Counted from the stretch's first letter, positions 41,188 through 51,255 are shown. The stretch is 64,000 nt of DNA from Sphingomonas_D zeicaulis (GCF_050433225.1 NZ_JBNPXQ010000002.1:124001-188000); one strand, 5' to 3'. Translations and numbers: made by a program. The notes: generated by a model from the letters alone, not told the origin.

Positions 41188-43935
41188 ATGCCGAAAACAG
41201 CATGGCTGCTGTCAGCAGCCCTGTGCGCCCTAGCGTCCCCCGCCCTGGCTCAAGAAACCGGCTCCGCCCAGCCGTCTGCGGCCGACCAGCCAGCGCCGGA
41301 ATTCGGCAACGACATCATCGTCACCGCCACCCGCCGCAGCGAGGCGCTGGCCGACGTGCCGATCGCGGTTTCCGCGGTTACCGCGGAAGCGCTGCAGAAT
41401 TCGGGCGCGTCGGACATCCGCTCGCTCAATCAGTTGGCCCCCTCGTTGCTGGTGTCGTCGACCGGCTCGGAAGCCAATGGCTCGGCACGAATCCGCGGCA
41501 TCGGCACGGTGGGTGACAATCCCGGCCTCGAAAGCTCGGTCGCGGTGTTCATCGACGGCGTCTATCGCTCGCGCACCGGTTCCGGCCTCAACGAACTGGG
41601 CGAGATCGAACGTGTCGAGGTGCTGCGTGGCCCGCAGGGCACCTTGTTCGGTCGCAACGCGTCCGCCGGTCTCATCAACATCGTCAGCAAGAAGCCGTCG
41701 TTCGAAACCAGCGGCATGGCCGAGGCGACCTACGGCAACTATGATTTCCTGCGCCTCGCCGCCGGCGTTACCGGCGCGCTGAGCGAAACCATCGCGGGCC
41801 GGTTCGACATGGTCTATGTCAAGCGCGACGGCTTCTACGAGAATGTGACGCAGGGCGGCGGTAGCGAAGGTCGCGTCAACGATCGCGATCGCATCTTCGT
41901 GCGCGGCCAATTGCTGTTCGAGCCGACCGATGCGCTGAGTTTCCGGCTGATCGGCGACTATACCTATCGTGACGAGAGCTGCTGCGGCGCGGTCTATGTC
42001 GCGACCAAGGAAAGCATCGATCCGACCGCCAATCCGACGACGCCGGGCTTCAACACCGATGGCGCGGTACAGCTCAGCCCGAACAACCGCATCGTCGACG
42101 TGCTGCGCAGTCTGGGCGGCATCGTCACCTATCCGCCGCAGGATCCCTATGACCGCGACGTCGCGGTGACGCCGGGGCGGACGTTTTCGAATGTCACCCG
42201 CGATTATGGCCTGTCGGGCGAACTGAACTATGATTTCGGCGGCGCCTCGCTGACCTCGATCACCGCCTACCGCTACTACAAGTCGGGCGGTGCGGGCGAC
42301 GTCGATTATTCGAACGTCGACATCGCCTACCGCGCCGATGACGGCAACGCTTATCGCCGCTTCCGCACCTTCACGCAGGAATTGCGGCTGCAGGGCACCG
42401 CGTTCGACGACAAGCTCGACTGGCTGGTCGGAGGCTATTACGGCCATGAGAAATTGCAGCTCGTCGACAATTTCAAGTTCGGCACGCAATATGGCGCCTT
42501 CGCCGCCTGCCGCATCGTTGCGACGATCAACCCGCTGGCAGCATTGCGCAATCCGGCGGCACCGGGCTGCCTCAGCCCCACCGGCCGCGGCGCACTCGGC
42601 GCGGCGCTGGGCCCCGCCGCCCCGCTGATCCTCGGGAGTATCGATCGTCTCAGCACGATCAACGACATGGGTGACCGGCGCGCGGTCTATGACCAGCTCA
42701 GCGAGAATTACGCATTCTTCACCCACAATATCTTCGACATCACCGACACCGTCAGCATCACGATCGGCGCGCGCTACACGCACGAGAAGAAGGAGCTGGA
42801 CGCGTCGTTCGACAACAACAACACGGTCTGTCCGGCGCAGCAGGCGGCGCTCGGCCCGCTGCTTACCAACCCCCAGCTCGGCGCCATCGCGGGCGGCATC
42901 GTGACGTTGAGCTGCACCGGCAATTCGAGCGTGACGCTGAACGGCCTCGATCTCGAAGACGGTTTCAGCGACAGCGAATGGACCGGCACCGCCGTACTCT
43001 CGTGGAAACCCACTCCGCAACTGCTGACCTACGCCAGCTATTCGAAGGGCTACAAGGCGGGCGGCTACAACCTGGACCGATCCGACCTGGGCGGGATCAA
43101 CGGCGTGTTCTCCCCGCGCAGCAATGCCGATGCGGTGGGTCTGCGCTTCGAGCCGGAAAAGGTCGATGCCTATGAAATCGGCTTCAAATATAACGGTCGG
43201 GTCTTCAACCTGAATGCAGCGGCCTTCCGTCAGGAATTCAAGACCTTCCAGCTCAACACGTTCAACGGATCGATCTTCATCGTCCAGAACATCGCGTCGT
43301 GCGACGACGATCTGGGCGGCGCCGACATGGACAACAGTTCGACCACCGGGGCCTGCCCCGGCAAGACCAAGGCCGGCGTGATCTCGCAAGGCGTCGAACT
43401 CGAAGCCTCGGTCTATCCCATGCGCGGTCTCGCGCTGACGGCAGGCTACACCTATTCCGACACGCATTATCGCAGGAACCTGGTCGGCAGCTCGGATGGC
43501 GAGGCGCTCAGCAACGCGCTGTTCCTGCTGCCCGATGCGCAGCTTTCGAACGCGCCCAAGCATGTCGCGACCGGCTCGATCGCCTGGACGCCGGATATCG
43601 GCAGCAGCGGCCTCAGCGGTCTCGTCTATGTCGATGGGCGCTACAGCTCGCGCTACAACACCGGATCGGACCTGTTCCCCGAAAAGGCGCAGGACGGCTT
43701 CGTGGTGGTCAACGCCCGCATCGGTCTGCGCGGTCGCGACGAGATCTGGGCGCTGGAGTTCTGGGGCCAGAACATCTTCAGCGAGAAGTATCAGCAGGTC
43801 GCGTTCAACACGCCGTTCCAGGGCGCCGGCACGATCGCGCAAACCGCCGCTTTCGGCACCACCGCGAACCAGCTCTTCTCAAGCTTCCTGGCGGAGCCGC
43901 GCACCTATGGCGTGACGCTGCGCAGCCGGTTCTGA
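41188..43935 (+). CDS. TonB-dependent outer-membrane receptor
   Basis: Seen: 915 aa, strong GAGGAGAGAGAG upstream. Signal peptide ending ASPALAQ about residue 23; TonB-box-like DIIVTATRRSEALADVPIAV; plug with IRSLNQLAPSLLVSSTGSEA, IRGIGTVGDNPGLESSVAVF, GVYRSRTGSGLNELGEIERV and VLRGPQGTLFGRNASAGLIN. The barrel ends TYGVTLRSRF with terminal Phe. This is the sphingomonad catabolic-substrate receptor type (Oar/FyuA-like plug). The SMP-30 gene behind its hairpin faces it, which could hint at a sugar or lactone substrate. Confidence 0.95.
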   Translation: MPKTAWLLSAALCALASPALAQETGSAQPSAADQPAPEFGNDIIVTATRRSEALADVPIAVSAVTAEALQNSGASDIRSLNQLAPSLLVSSTGSEANGSARIRGIGTVGDNPGLESSVAVFIDGVYRSRTGSGLNELGEIERVEVLRGPQGTLFGRNASAGLINIVSKKPSFETSGMAEATYGNYDFLRLAAGVTGALSETIAGRFDMVYVKRDGFYENVTQGGGSEGRVNDRDRIFVRGQLLFEPTDALSFRLIGDYTYRDESCCGAVYVATKESIDPTANPTTPGFNTDGAVQLSPNNRIVDVLRSLGGIVTYPPQDPYDRDVAVTPGRTFSNVTRDYGLSGELNYDFGGASLTSITAYRYYKSGGAGDVDYSNVDIAYRADDGNAYRRFRTFTQELRLQGTAFDDKLDWLVGGYYGHEKLQLVDNFKFGTQYGAFAACRIVATINPLAALRNPAAPGCLSPTGRGALGAALGPAAPLILGSIDRLSTINDMGDRRAVYDQLSENYAFFTHNIFDITDTVSITIGARYTHEKKELDASFDNNNTVCPAQQAALGPLLTNPQLGAIAGGIVTLSCTGNSSVTLNGLDLEDGFSDSEWTGTAVLSWKPTPQLLTYASYSKGYKAGGYNLDRSDLGGINGVFSPRSNADAVGLRFEPEKVDAYEIGFKYNGRVFNLNAAAFRQEFKTFQLNTFNGSIFIVQNIASCDDDLGGADMDNSSTTGACPGKTKAGVISQGVELEASVYPMRGLALTAGYTYSDTHYRRNLVGSSDGEALSNALFLLPDAQLSNAPKHVATGSIAWTPDIGSSGLSGLVYVDGRYSSRYNTGSDLFPEKAQDGFVVVNARIGLRGRDEIWALEFWGQNIFSEKYQQVAFNTPFQGAGTIAQTAAFGTTANQLFSSFLAEPRTYGVTLRSRF

Positions 43936-43941
43936 CGACCT

Positions 43942-43970
43942 GTCCTCCCCGGCGTTGCGCCGGGGAGGAC
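43942..43970. terminator. Perfect GC hairpin between convergent genes
   Basis: GTCCTCCCCGGCG (43942-43954) and CGCCGGGGAGGAC (43958-43970) form a 13-bp stem with a 3-nt loop. It sits 7 bp after the receptor stop and just before the SMP-30 stop. No T-tract, so the termination role is inferred from position. Confidence 0.7.
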
Positions 43971-43976
43971 CTCATC

Positions 43977-44843
43977 TCAGCCGAACGGATGCTCCGGCAA
44001 CCCCGGAACCTCAACGTCGAATGCGAAAATGCCGCCGGCGGCCGGCTGGGCAACGCGCTCGGTGTTGCTCAGCCCGCTGCTCGCGGTCGTGACATAGGCG
44101 GTCTTCAACGCCGGCCCGCCGAAAACGATCATCGTCGGCCGGCTGACGGTCAGCACCACCTCAGCGACAATCTCTCCTGCGGGTGACAGCCGCACCACGC
44201 GGCCGCCATCGAACAAAGCGCTCCAATAATAGCCCGCTGCATCGAAAGAGCCGCCGTCCGGCCGGCCCTGGCCCATCGGAAACTGGTGGAAGAGCCGGCG
44301 GTTGGTAAGCGCGCCGTCGACCACATCATAGGCGCGCAGCGCATGTGTCGGGGTGTCGGCATGCATGAACAACCGCCCATCCGCGCTGAATGCGGCGGCA
44401 TTGCAGGTCAGCATCCCGCCTTCGATCGCGGTGATGCGACCGTCCGGATCGATGCGGTAGAGCGTCGCATCATGGCTTGCCTTGGCGGAGTCGACGCTGC
44501 CCGCCCAGAAACGGCCGGCGGCGTCGGTGCGCCCGTCGTTGAAGCGATAGTCGGGCAGATCCTTCAGTACCTGATCACCGAACGGCACCGGCGGCGCGTC
44601 GAAATCGGCGATCGTCGCACAACCATCGGCCATCGCCAGCACCAGTCCGCCGCCCCGGCGGAACGCGAAGCAGCCGACAGGTGCGTCGAAACGGCGCATC
44701 TCGTCGATACCCGTCGCGGGATCGAAGCGGTGAAGCTCGTTGCGGGCAATGTCGACCCAATAGAGGCGCTGCTCGGCGGCGTGCCAGCGGGGGCCTTCAC
44801 CGAGGGTGGCGCGGGCATCGAGGGCGAGGCGGACGTCGGTCAT
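43977..44843 (-). CDS. SMP-30/gluconolactonase family protein
   Basis: Seen: 288 aa six-bladed beta-propeller. ATLGEGPRWHAAEQRLYWVD with metal Glu, RFNDGRTDAAGRFWAGSVDS with the N-D-G/D metal site, GMLTCNAAAFSADGRLFMHA, and GQGRPDGGSFDAAGYYWSAL with the third Asp. Known: calcium/zinc lactonases opening aldono- or similar lactones in sugar oxidation. Convergent with the TonB receptor and unlinked to other sugar genes here. Confidence 0.9.
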   Translation of the reverse strand: MTDVRLALDARATLGEGPRWHAAEQRLYWVDIARNELHRFDPATGIDEMRRFDAPVGCFAFRRGGGLVLAMADGCATIADFDAPPVPFGDQVLKDLPDYRFNDGRTDAAGRFWAGSVDSAKASHDATLYRIDPDGRITAIEGGMLTCNAAAFSADGRLFMHADTPTHALRAYDVVDGALTNRRLFHQFPMGQGRPDGGSFDAAGYYWSALFDGGRVVRLSPAGEIVAEVVLTVSRPTMIVFGGPALKTAYVTTASSGLSNTERVAQPAAGGIFAFDVEVPGLPEHPFG

Positions 44844-44949
44844 GCGCTTCTCCTAATCGCTCGGCGTGCAACGCACCACCACGCTTGCGGGAGCAAAGCC
44901 GCGTCCCCATTGTTTAAGGCCCGTTCCGGGTGAAGAACGAGGTGAGTGC

Positions 44950-46461
44950 GTGCCGACACGACGCGAGACGATGGCCGGGCTGGCGGGGCTGCTCATGGCG
45001 GGGCGCTCCAGCGCGCAACCCGTAATGCAGGGTGGTGGAGAACCGTTCAGTTGGGACCTGCTGCAGCAGCGCGCCCAGGCGCTGGCGCGCCGCCCGTGGC
45101 AGGCGCCGCCGCGGGGGCCGGCCGAGCTTGAAAAGATCGTCTACGACGTCGCCAACCAGGTCCAGTACCGGCCTGAAAAGACATTGTGGGGGGATGCCGG
45201 GGTTCGCTTCTTCCCCAACACCGGCGGCGCGCGGCGGCGGATCGGCATGGCGGTGGTCGAGAAGGGCCGGGCGCGGAAGATAGCCTATAGTCCCTCCCTC
45301 TACACCGTGCCGCGCGGCCACCCGCTCACCGCGATCGGCGATCGCGGCGGCTTTTCGGGGTTTCGCGTGATGAATCCCGGCGGTCGCGGAGACTGGCTCG
45401 CTTTCCAGGGCGCCTCCTACTTCCGTACTGCGGGCCCGCTGCACCAATATGGCCTGTCCGCGCGCGGGCTGGCGATCGATACCGGCACATCGCGGCCGGA
45501 GGAATTCCCCGAATTCACCGACTTCTGGCTTGAACGCGGCGCCGATCCGGAACATCTCACCGTCTATGCGCTGCTCGACAGCCCCAGCGTCACCGGCGCC
45601 TATCGCTTCGTGAACGCGAAGGAGAGCGACGCGATGGTGCAGGATGTCAGCTCGGTGCTGTTCATGCGCCGGGGCGTCGCCCAGTTGGGGGTGGCACCGT
45701 TGACCAGCATGTTCTGGTACGGAGAGGGCGATCGCGCCAAGGCGCTCGACTGGCGGCCCGAGGTGCATGATTCGGATGGGCTGGCAATCCGCACCGGAAA
45801 GGGCGAGCGGCTGTGGCGGCCACTCGCCAACCCCGATCGACCGTTGACCAACAGCTTCGCCGACGAGGATCCGCGCGGCTTCGGGCTGCTGCAGCGTGAC
45901 CGCGCGTTCGACCATTATCAGGACGACGCGGTGTTCTACGAAAAGCGGCCCAGCCTATGGATCGAACCGCGCGGTAAATGGGGCCGTGGCGCGGTGACGC
46001 TGTTCCAGTTCCCAACCGACAGTGAATATAATGACAATGTCGCCGCGTTCTGGACGCCGGCGGCGGCGCCCACAGCCGGCCAGCGCCTTTCCTATGATTA
46101 TCGTCTGCGCTGGATCGGCGGCGAGCCCGAACGGCTGGATGTGGCCCGTGCGGTTGAATTCTGGCGGGGGCAGGGCAATATACCTGGCAAGCCGCCGGAG
46201 CCTGGCATCCACAAGTTCGTCGTCGATTTCGAGGGCGATGCGATTGCGGGGCTCACCTATCGCTCGCCGGTCAAGCCGGATGTGGCGATCAAGGGCGGCA
46301 GGGCGGTCAACATCGGCAGCTACAAGGTGGACGGCCGCACGAAAATCTGGCGCTTCGTCTTGGATATACAACGTTCCGGCGACGATGCGGTGGAAGTCCG
46401 CGCCTGCCTGAACCTCGGAAACCGGCCGATCACCGAGACTTGGCTTTACACGCTGGCGTAA
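44950..46461 (+). CDS. opgG: Glucan biosynthesis protein OpgG/OpgD (MdoG family), periplasmic
   Basis: Seen: 503 aa from GTG 44950, with GAGGTGAG upstream; start PTRRETMAGLAGLLMAGRSS looks like a Tat signal (twin Arg). Then the MdoG domain: QVQYRPEKTLWGDAGVRFFP, FQGASYFRTAGPLHQYGLSA, GEGDRAKALDWRPEVHDSDG, NSFADEDPRGFGLLQRDRAF, and a C-terminal Ig-like part. Known: OpgG/OpgD is needed for osmoregulated periplasmic glucans. A Tat signal is more typical of OpgD than OpgG, so either symbol is possible. opgH follows on the same strand after 159 bp. Confidence 0.92.
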   Translation: MPTRRETMAGLAGLLMAGRSSAQPVMQGGGEPFSWDLLQQRAQALARRPWQAPPRGPAELEKIVYDVANQVQYRPEKTLWGDAGVRFFPNTGGARRRIGMAVVEKGRARKIAYSPSLYTVPRGHPLTAIGDRGGFSGFRVMNPGGRGDWLAFQGASYFRTAGPLHQYGLSARGLAIDTGTSRPEEFPEFTDFWLERGADPEHLTVYALLDSPSVTGAYRFVNAKESDAMVQDVSSVLFMRRGVAQLGVAPLTSMFWYGEGDRAKALDWRPEVHDSDGLAIRTGKGERLWRPLANPDRPLTNSFADEDPRGFGLLQRDRAFDHYQDDAVFYEKRPSLWIEPRGKWGRGAVTLFQFPTDSEYNDNVAAFWTPAAAPTAGQRLSYDYRLRWIGGEPERLDVARAVEFWRGQGNIPGKPPEPGIHKFVVDFEGDAIAGLTYRSPVKPDVAIKGGRAVNIGSYKVDGRTKIWRFVLDIQRSGDDAVEVRACLNLGNRPITETWLYTLA

Positions 46462-46620
46462 GGTTTCGATATTTGCAAGCAGCGCTGTGGAACGGTCCAG
46501 CGGCGCCGGCAGTTAGGTAGGCCGCCATCTCATGATGGCCAATAGCGACAATATCTTAGGGAAGGATGCCTTCGGGGGCAGCCCGAGAACAGTCGATCGG
46601 ATCGAGCCTTGAGTGAAGCC

Positions 46621-48522
46621 ATGACCGAAAAAGCCATGACTGGCGCCGAAGCCCACGACCGCGTCAGCGCGCTCGGCCCGCGCCCACTTCCGCCCGAATC
46701 CTCGCTGGACATGCCGACGCAGTCTTTCGCGGAGCGGCCCTCTACCGGCGGCCGCATCGTGTCGCAGCGCGGTATGCTCGGCCGCCGCCTGCTGGTGGTT
46801 CTCGCCACATTGATCATCGGCCTGCTCGCCGCTACCGAGATGGTCCGTCCGATCGGCCCCGATGGCGCGACTGCTGTCGATGTGGTGCTGTTTGTGCTGA
46901 TCTTCAGCCTGTTCTGCTGGATCGCCTTCGGCTTCGTCAACGCGCTGTTCGGCTTCGTCGTGCTGATGTCGCGGCGCCAGGGGGTGATTTCCCCCTTCGC
47001 CGGCCACGCGCTGGAATTGCCGCAGAGCCGCACCGCGATCCTGCTGCCGGTCTATAACGAGGATTTCGAGCAGGTCGGCGGCCGCATCCGCAAGATGGCG
47101 ATGATGCTCGACCGCGCCGGAGCGACGGACAAGTTCGATCTGTTCGTGCTGAGCGACTCCAACGCCACCGCGGGCGAGCGTGAGGAAGCGCTGTGGCGCG
47201 GTCTGGCGCGCGACAGCGCGGTGCCGATCTATTATCGCCGCCGCGAAAAGAACATCGCGCGCAAGCCGGGCAACATCGCCGAATGGATCCGGCGGTTCGG
47301 CGGTGCCTATGAACATATGCTGGTGCTCGACGCCGACAGCCTGATGACGGGCGAGGCGATGATCCGGCTGGCGACTGCAATGGAGCGCAACCCCAGCGTT
47401 GGCCTGATCCAGACGATACCGGCGGTGATCAACAGCCGTACATTGTTCGCGCGCTGGCAGCAGTTTGCCGCCGCTGCCTACAGCCCGATCGCCAGCGCCG
47501 GCCTGATGTGGTGGTCTGGATCGGAAGCGACCTTCTGGGGCCATAACGCGATCATCCGCACCCGCGCCTTCGCCGAAAGCTGCGGCCTGCCCTCGTTGCC
47601 GGGTCGCGAGCCGCTGGGCGGCGCGATCCAGAGCCACGACATGGTCGAGGCGGCGATGCTGCGCCGGCGGGGCTGGGCCGTCCACATGGCGATGCTGCCC
47701 GAGGGCAGCTATGAGGAATTTCCGCCGACGCTTAGCGACTTCTCGGTCCGCGACCGGCGCTGGGCGCAGGGCAACCTGCAGCATATGCGCCTGCTGAACG
47801 CCAAGGGCTTTCACTGGATCAACCGCTTGCACCTCTTCATGGGCGCTTCGGCCTATCTCACCTCGCCGATGTGGCTGGTGCTGCTGCTGATGACGGTCGC
47901 TCAGGGCATGGGCTGGCTTTCTTCGCCCACCTTCACGCCTTCGGGCTGGCCGCTGGTGCTCGCCGCGGTGCTGCTGTTCGTACCGAAGTTCATGGCCTTC
48001 GCCTGGCTGATGATGGATCCGCGCCGGCAGGCCGCGCTGGGCGGAGTCGGCGGCATCGTCCGCTCGATGCTGGTCGAGATCCCGCTGTCGGTCATCATGG
48101 CGCCGATCACCATGCTGGCGCAGACGATGGCGGTGATCGACATCCTGCGCGGCAATGCCAGCGGCTGGCGCCCGCAGCGTCGCGAAGCCGATGGCATCTC
48201 GATCTGGCGCGCGATCATCGATTATTTCCCGCAGATCGTGCTGGGTGCGGTCTTTACCACGATGATGGTCATGGCCGACAGCGCCGTGTTGATGTGGCTT
48301 CTCCCAGTCGCGGTCAGCCTGGTTCTGGCGCCGGTCGTAGTCGCGATCACCTCCCGGCAGGACATGGGGGACTGGTTCGCACGGCACGGCGTGTTCGCCG
48401 CCCGTGAGGAGCGGCCGCGTGTCGTCGCCCGGCAAGTCGCACGGCCGATCCACATGGAATCGATACCGCTGCGCTTCCGACGTCGCCTGCCGCCGCCCGC
48501 GAATGACCGCGCGACGGCCTGA
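46621..48522 (+). CDS. opgH: Glucan glucosyltransferase OpgH (MdoH)
   Basis: Seen: 633 aa from ATG 46621 (a TTG at 46609 is also in frame). N-terminal cytoplasmic PPESSLDMPTQSF motif, two spans, then a GT2 domain with TAILLPVYNEDFEQVGGRIR, VLSDSN, LVLDADSLMTGEAM, GHNAIIRTRAF, SHDMVEAAMLRRRGW and catalytic RRWAQGNLQHM. At least five C-terminal spans follow. Known: makes the beta-1,2-glucan backbone from UDP-glucose and exports it. The pair with opgG is the standard osmotic glucan system. Confidence 0.95.
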   Translation: MTEKAMTGAEAHDRVSALGPRPLPPESSLDMPTQSFAERPSTGGRIVSQRGMLGRRLLVVLATLIIGLLAATEMVRPIGPDGATAVDVVLFVLIFSLFCWIAFGFVNALFGFVVLMSRRQGVISPFAGHALELPQSRTAILLPVYNEDFEQVGGRIRKMAMMLDRAGATDKFDLFVLSDSNATAGEREEALWRGLARDSAVPIYYRRREKNIARKPGNIAEWIRRFGGAYEHMLVLDADSLMTGEAMIRLATAMERNPSVGLIQTIPAVINSRTLFARWQQFAAAAYSPIASAGLMWWSGSEATFWGHNAIIRTRAFAESCGLPSLPGREPLGGAIQSHDMVEAAMLRRRGWAVHMAMLPEGSYEEFPPTLSDFSVRDRRWAQGNLQHMRLLNAKGFHWINRLHLFMGASAYLTSPMWLVLLLMTVAQGMGWLSSPTFTPSGWPLVLAAVLLFVPKFMAFAWLMMDPRRQAALGGVGGIVRSMLVEIPLSVIMAPITMLAQTMAVIDILRGNASGWRPQRREADGISIWRAIIDYFPQIVLGAVFTTMMVMADSAVLMWLLPVAVSLVLAPVVVAITSRQDMGDWFARHGVFAAREERPRVVARQVARPIHMESIPLRFRRRLPPPANDRATA

Positions 48523-48576
48523 TCGCCTCCCCCGTTCCCCGGCGCGAATCTCGCGCGAAAACAAATTGCCTATCGA

Positions 48577-48607
48577 AAGGCCCGGCACGTCAACCGTGCC
48601 GGGCCTT
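48577..48607 (+). terminator. Hairpin after opgH
   Basis: AAGGCCCGGCACG (48577-48589) and CGTGCCGGGCCTT (48595-48607) form a perfect 13-bp stem around TCAAC, ending in two Ts only. Probable 3' end of the glucan operon. Confidence 0.8.
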
Positions 48608-48701
48608 GGCATATTTCCCAGCTTGCTCCGCCGCAAATGCTGCGCAACACAAGACAACCGAAGACGAAGTGCCTCCGGTAAGAGAGGAACGGAGCGAGAG
48701 G

Positions 48702-49136
48702 ATGCCGAAGCCCGCAGCCTGGCGGCTGGACGTGGAGACCTATCCGTTTGCCGAGCGGGTGACGACGCGATTTCAGGATCTCGATCCGCACGGCCATATC
48801 AACAATGTGGCGATGGCCGCGATCTTCGAGAATGGCCGCGTCCGCTTCAACCGCAACTTCGTTCACCACAAGGTGACGGGACAGCGCTGGCTCGTCGCGG
48901 CGGTCGCGATCAACTATGTCGAGGAAGCGCATTTTCCGGCGGATGTCATCGTATCCACCGGCGTCGGTACGGTCGGTCAGCGCAGTTGGTCGTTGCTGGC
49001 GGCGGCATTCCAGAATGGCAGTTGCGTCGCCACATGCGATGCGACGCTGGTGATCAGCGGCGCCGAGCATAATCGCGCGATCAGCCCCGAACTGCGATCC
49101 GCGCTTGAGGGGTTGCGGCTGCGCGAACCCGCCTGA
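48702..49136 (+). CDS. Acyl-CoA thioesterase (4HBT hotdog)
   Basis: Seen: 144 aa from ATG 48702, with GGAGCGAGAGG upstream. The 4-hydroxybenzoyl-CoA thioesterase-type site is VTTRFQDLDPHGHINNVAMA (D-x-D-x-x-G-H-x-N-N), then IFENGRVRFNRNF and WLVAAVAINYVEEAHFPADV. Known: FadM/YbgC-type enzymes release acyl groups from CoA or ACP. Convergent with the cysQ-like gene. Confidence 0.9.
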   Translation: MPKPAAWRLDVETYPFAERVTTRFQDLDPHGHINNVAMAAIFENGRVRFNRNFVHHKVTGQRWLVAAVAINYVEEAHFPADVIVSTGVGTVGQRSWSLLAAAFQNGSCVATCDATLVISGAEHNRAISPELRSALEGLRLREPA

Positions 49137-49916
49137 TCAGCGCACGGATGCGACACGGGCGCGATCGGCCAGTCGCGCCACTGCCGCGTGATGGATGCCT
49201 GCCGCGGTCGCCAGCACGCCGAACATGTCCGCGCCGGGGGTGTTGAAGCACAACGGCGCGCCGAGCGCGTCGGTCACGATCCCGCCGGCTTCGGCAACGA
49301 TCAGCGTCGCCGCTGCGATATCCCACTCGGCGCCCCAGCGCAGCGAGGCGAGCAGATCCGCCTCGCCCGACGCGACCATCGCCATGCGCAGCGCGATCGA
49401 ATTGGGCTTGGCGACCGCGATCAGATCGCTGTCCACCTTGGGCAACGCATCCGTGGGCACGCGCGCGCCGACCAGCACCTCGCGCGCGCTCGCGCGCAAC
49501 GCCTCGCCGTTGAGCGTCGCGCCTTTACCATACTCGGCGCGCCAATGTTCGTCACGCGCCGGCGCGTCGAGCACGCCGATCACCGGCCGGCCATCCTCGA
49601 TCAGCGCAACCGACACCGCCCAGCCGGGACGGCCGCGCAGGAAGTCGCGGGTGCCGTCGATCGGATCGACTACCCACAGCCGCCGTCGCGCGAGGCGCGC
49701 GGGATCGTCGACGGTCTCTTCGGAAAGCCAGCCGGCCGCCGGATCGATCGCAGTGAGCCGTTCCCGCAGCAGCGCATCGGCGGCAAGGTCGACGTCGCAG
49801 ACCGGATGGCCGGGCGACTTTTCCCAGCGCCGGAATTCGGTGCGCCAAAGGCCATGCACCATGCGGCCGGCTTCCGCCGTGGCCGCGGCTACGGCATCGG
49901 CCAGCGTCTCAGCCAC
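49137..49916 (-). CDS. Inositol monophosphatase/CysQ-type phosphatase
   Basis: Seen: 259 aa, GTG start at 49916 overlapping pmbA by 8 bp. Metal motifs: GWLSEETVDD (E-E), RRLWVVDPIDGTRDFLRGRP (DPIDGT), and GAEWDIAAATLIVAEAGGIV (W-D). Known: Li-sensitive phosphatases; CysQ recycles 3'-phosphoadenosine phosphate from sulfate assimilation, and this has CysQ-like length, but inositol phosphatase activity cannot be excluded. Coupled to pmbA upstream. Confidence 0.9.
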   Translation of the reverse strand: MAETLADAVAAATAEAGRMVHGLWRTEFRRWEKSPGHPVCDVDLAADALLRERLTAIDPAAGWLSEETVDDPARLARRRLWVVDPIDGTRDFLRGRPGWAVSVALIEDGRPVIGVLDAPARDEHWRAEYGKGATLNGEALRASAREVLVGARVPTDALPKVDSDLIAVAKPNSIALRMAMVASGEADLLASLRWGAEWDIAAATLIVAEAGGIVTDALGAPLCFNTPGADMFGVLATAAGIHHAAVARLADRARVASVR

Positions 49917-51255
49917 CGGCGACGGTCATCCCGTCGATGCGCAGCGTGGGCGTGTTAGTCGCGTAGCGAAAGACGAGGTCGTTGGCCGGAGTCAGCGCGC
50001 GGAACATGTCGCGCAGATTGCCGGCGATGGTGATCTCGGCGACCGGGCCGGTGATCTCACCATCCTCGATCAGATAGCCCGAAGCGCCGCGGCTATAGTC
50101 GCCCGTCACCCCGTTCACGCCCATGCCGATCAGTTCGGTCACATAGACGCCCAGCTTGATATCCGCGATCAGCGCCTGCGGTGTCAGCGACCCGGCCAGC
50201 ATGTGGACGTTGCTGGTGCCGACCCCCGGTGGGCCGCTGGTGCCACGCATCGCATGGCCGGTGGGCTCCAGGCCAAGCTGGCGGGCGGAGGCGCTGTCCA
50301 TCAGCCAGCCGGTCAGCACGCCGCGGTCAATCAGCGATCGCGCGCCGGTCGGCAGCCCCTCGCCATCGAACGCGCGGGAGCGCAGCCCGCGGCGGCGATG
50401 CGGATCGTCGACGATCGTGATCGCGCTGTCGAATATCTGGGTGTCGAGCGCGTCGAGCAGGAAGCTGGTCTTGCGGCTGATCGCGGATCCGGTGATCGCG
50501 CCGATCAGGTGCCCAATCATCCCCGGCGCCACGCGCGGGTCGAACACCACCGGCATCGGCGCGCTGGCCAGCTTGCCGGGATCGAGCCGCCGCACCGCCC
50601 GCTCGCCAGCCAGCGTCCCGATCGATGCCGGTGCGTCGAGATCCGCCAAATGGCGCGTCGAATGATAGGCATAATCGCGCTGCATGCCGCCGCCGGTGCC
50701 CGCCAGTACGCTCGCCGACAGGCCATAGCCGCTGGCGCCATAGGCGCCGGCGAAACCGTGCGAGGTAGCGAGCGCGATGCGCGTGCGGCTGGCGCTGGCG
50801 CCAGCACCCTCGCTGTTGGTGACGCCCGCTACCGCGCGCGCCGCATCTTCCGCAGCCAGCGCGGCCTCGCGCAGCGAGGCGGGCTCGGGTTCGGCATGAT
50901 CGTCGAGGTCGAGGTCGGCGATCGGACCCGTCATCAGCCGCTCTTCGGGGGCGAGCCCGGCATAGCGATCTTCGGGGGTTTCGCGCGCCATCGCATGGGC
51001 CTGGTCGACCAGCGCGGCGAGCGCCGCGGAAGACAGGTCTGACGAGGATACGCTGGCGGAACGGCGGCCGACGAACAGCCTGAGCCCGATCTCCTCGCCC
51101 TCCGCGCGGCCGACATCCTCAAGCTGGCCGAGGCGTATGCGCACGTCGGTGGATGCGTCGCAGATATAGAGCGCGTCGGCGGCATCCGCGCCCGCACGGC
51201 GCGCGGCGGAGACGAGATCGGTGACGCGGGACTGGGCCTCGGAAACGCTGAGCAT
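49909..51255 (-). CDS. pmbA: PmbA/TldE family metallopeptidase
   Basis: Seen: 448 aa from ATG 51255 (GTG 51258 directly precedes). RVTDLVSAARRAGADAADAL, RLGQLEDVGRAEGEEIGLRL, SDLSSAALAALVDQAHAMAR, and the C-terminal RGASGYLIEDGEITGPVAEI. Known: TldD/TldE (PmbA) cleaves small peptides such as microcin B17 precursor and CcdA; the E-subunit (PmbA) itself lacks the metal site, and tldD is not in this window. Divergent from nothing nearby; a hairpin lies upstream of its start. Confidence 0.93.
   Translation of the reverse strand: MLSVSEAQSRVTDLVSAARRAGADAADALYICDASTDVRIRLGQLEDVGRAEGEEIGLRLFVGRRSASVSSSDLSSAALAALVDQAHAMARETPEDRYAGLAPEERLMTGPIADLDLDDHAEPEPASLREAALAAEDAARAVAGVTNSEGAGASASRTRIALATSHGFAGAYGASGYGLSASVLAGTGGGMQRDYAYHSTRHLADLDAPASIGTLAGERAVRRLDPGKLASAPMPVVFDPRVAPGMIGHLIGAITGSAISRKTSFLLDALDTQIFDSAITIVDDPHRRRGLRSRAFDGEGLPTGARSLIDRGVLTGWLMDSASARQLGLEPTGHAMRGTSGPPGVGTSNVHMLAGSLTPQALIADIKLGVYVTELIGMGVNGVTGDYSRGASGYLIEDGEITGPVAEITIAGNLRDMFRALTPANDLVFRYATNTPTLRIDGMTVAGG

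Noticed and set aside
41230..43842. 870-codon minus-strand frame opposite the second TonB receptor
   Set aside because: Antisense shadow with no recognisable domain.
46513..48657. 714-codon minus-strand frame opposite opgH
   Set aside because: Composition and position mark it as an antisense shadow.
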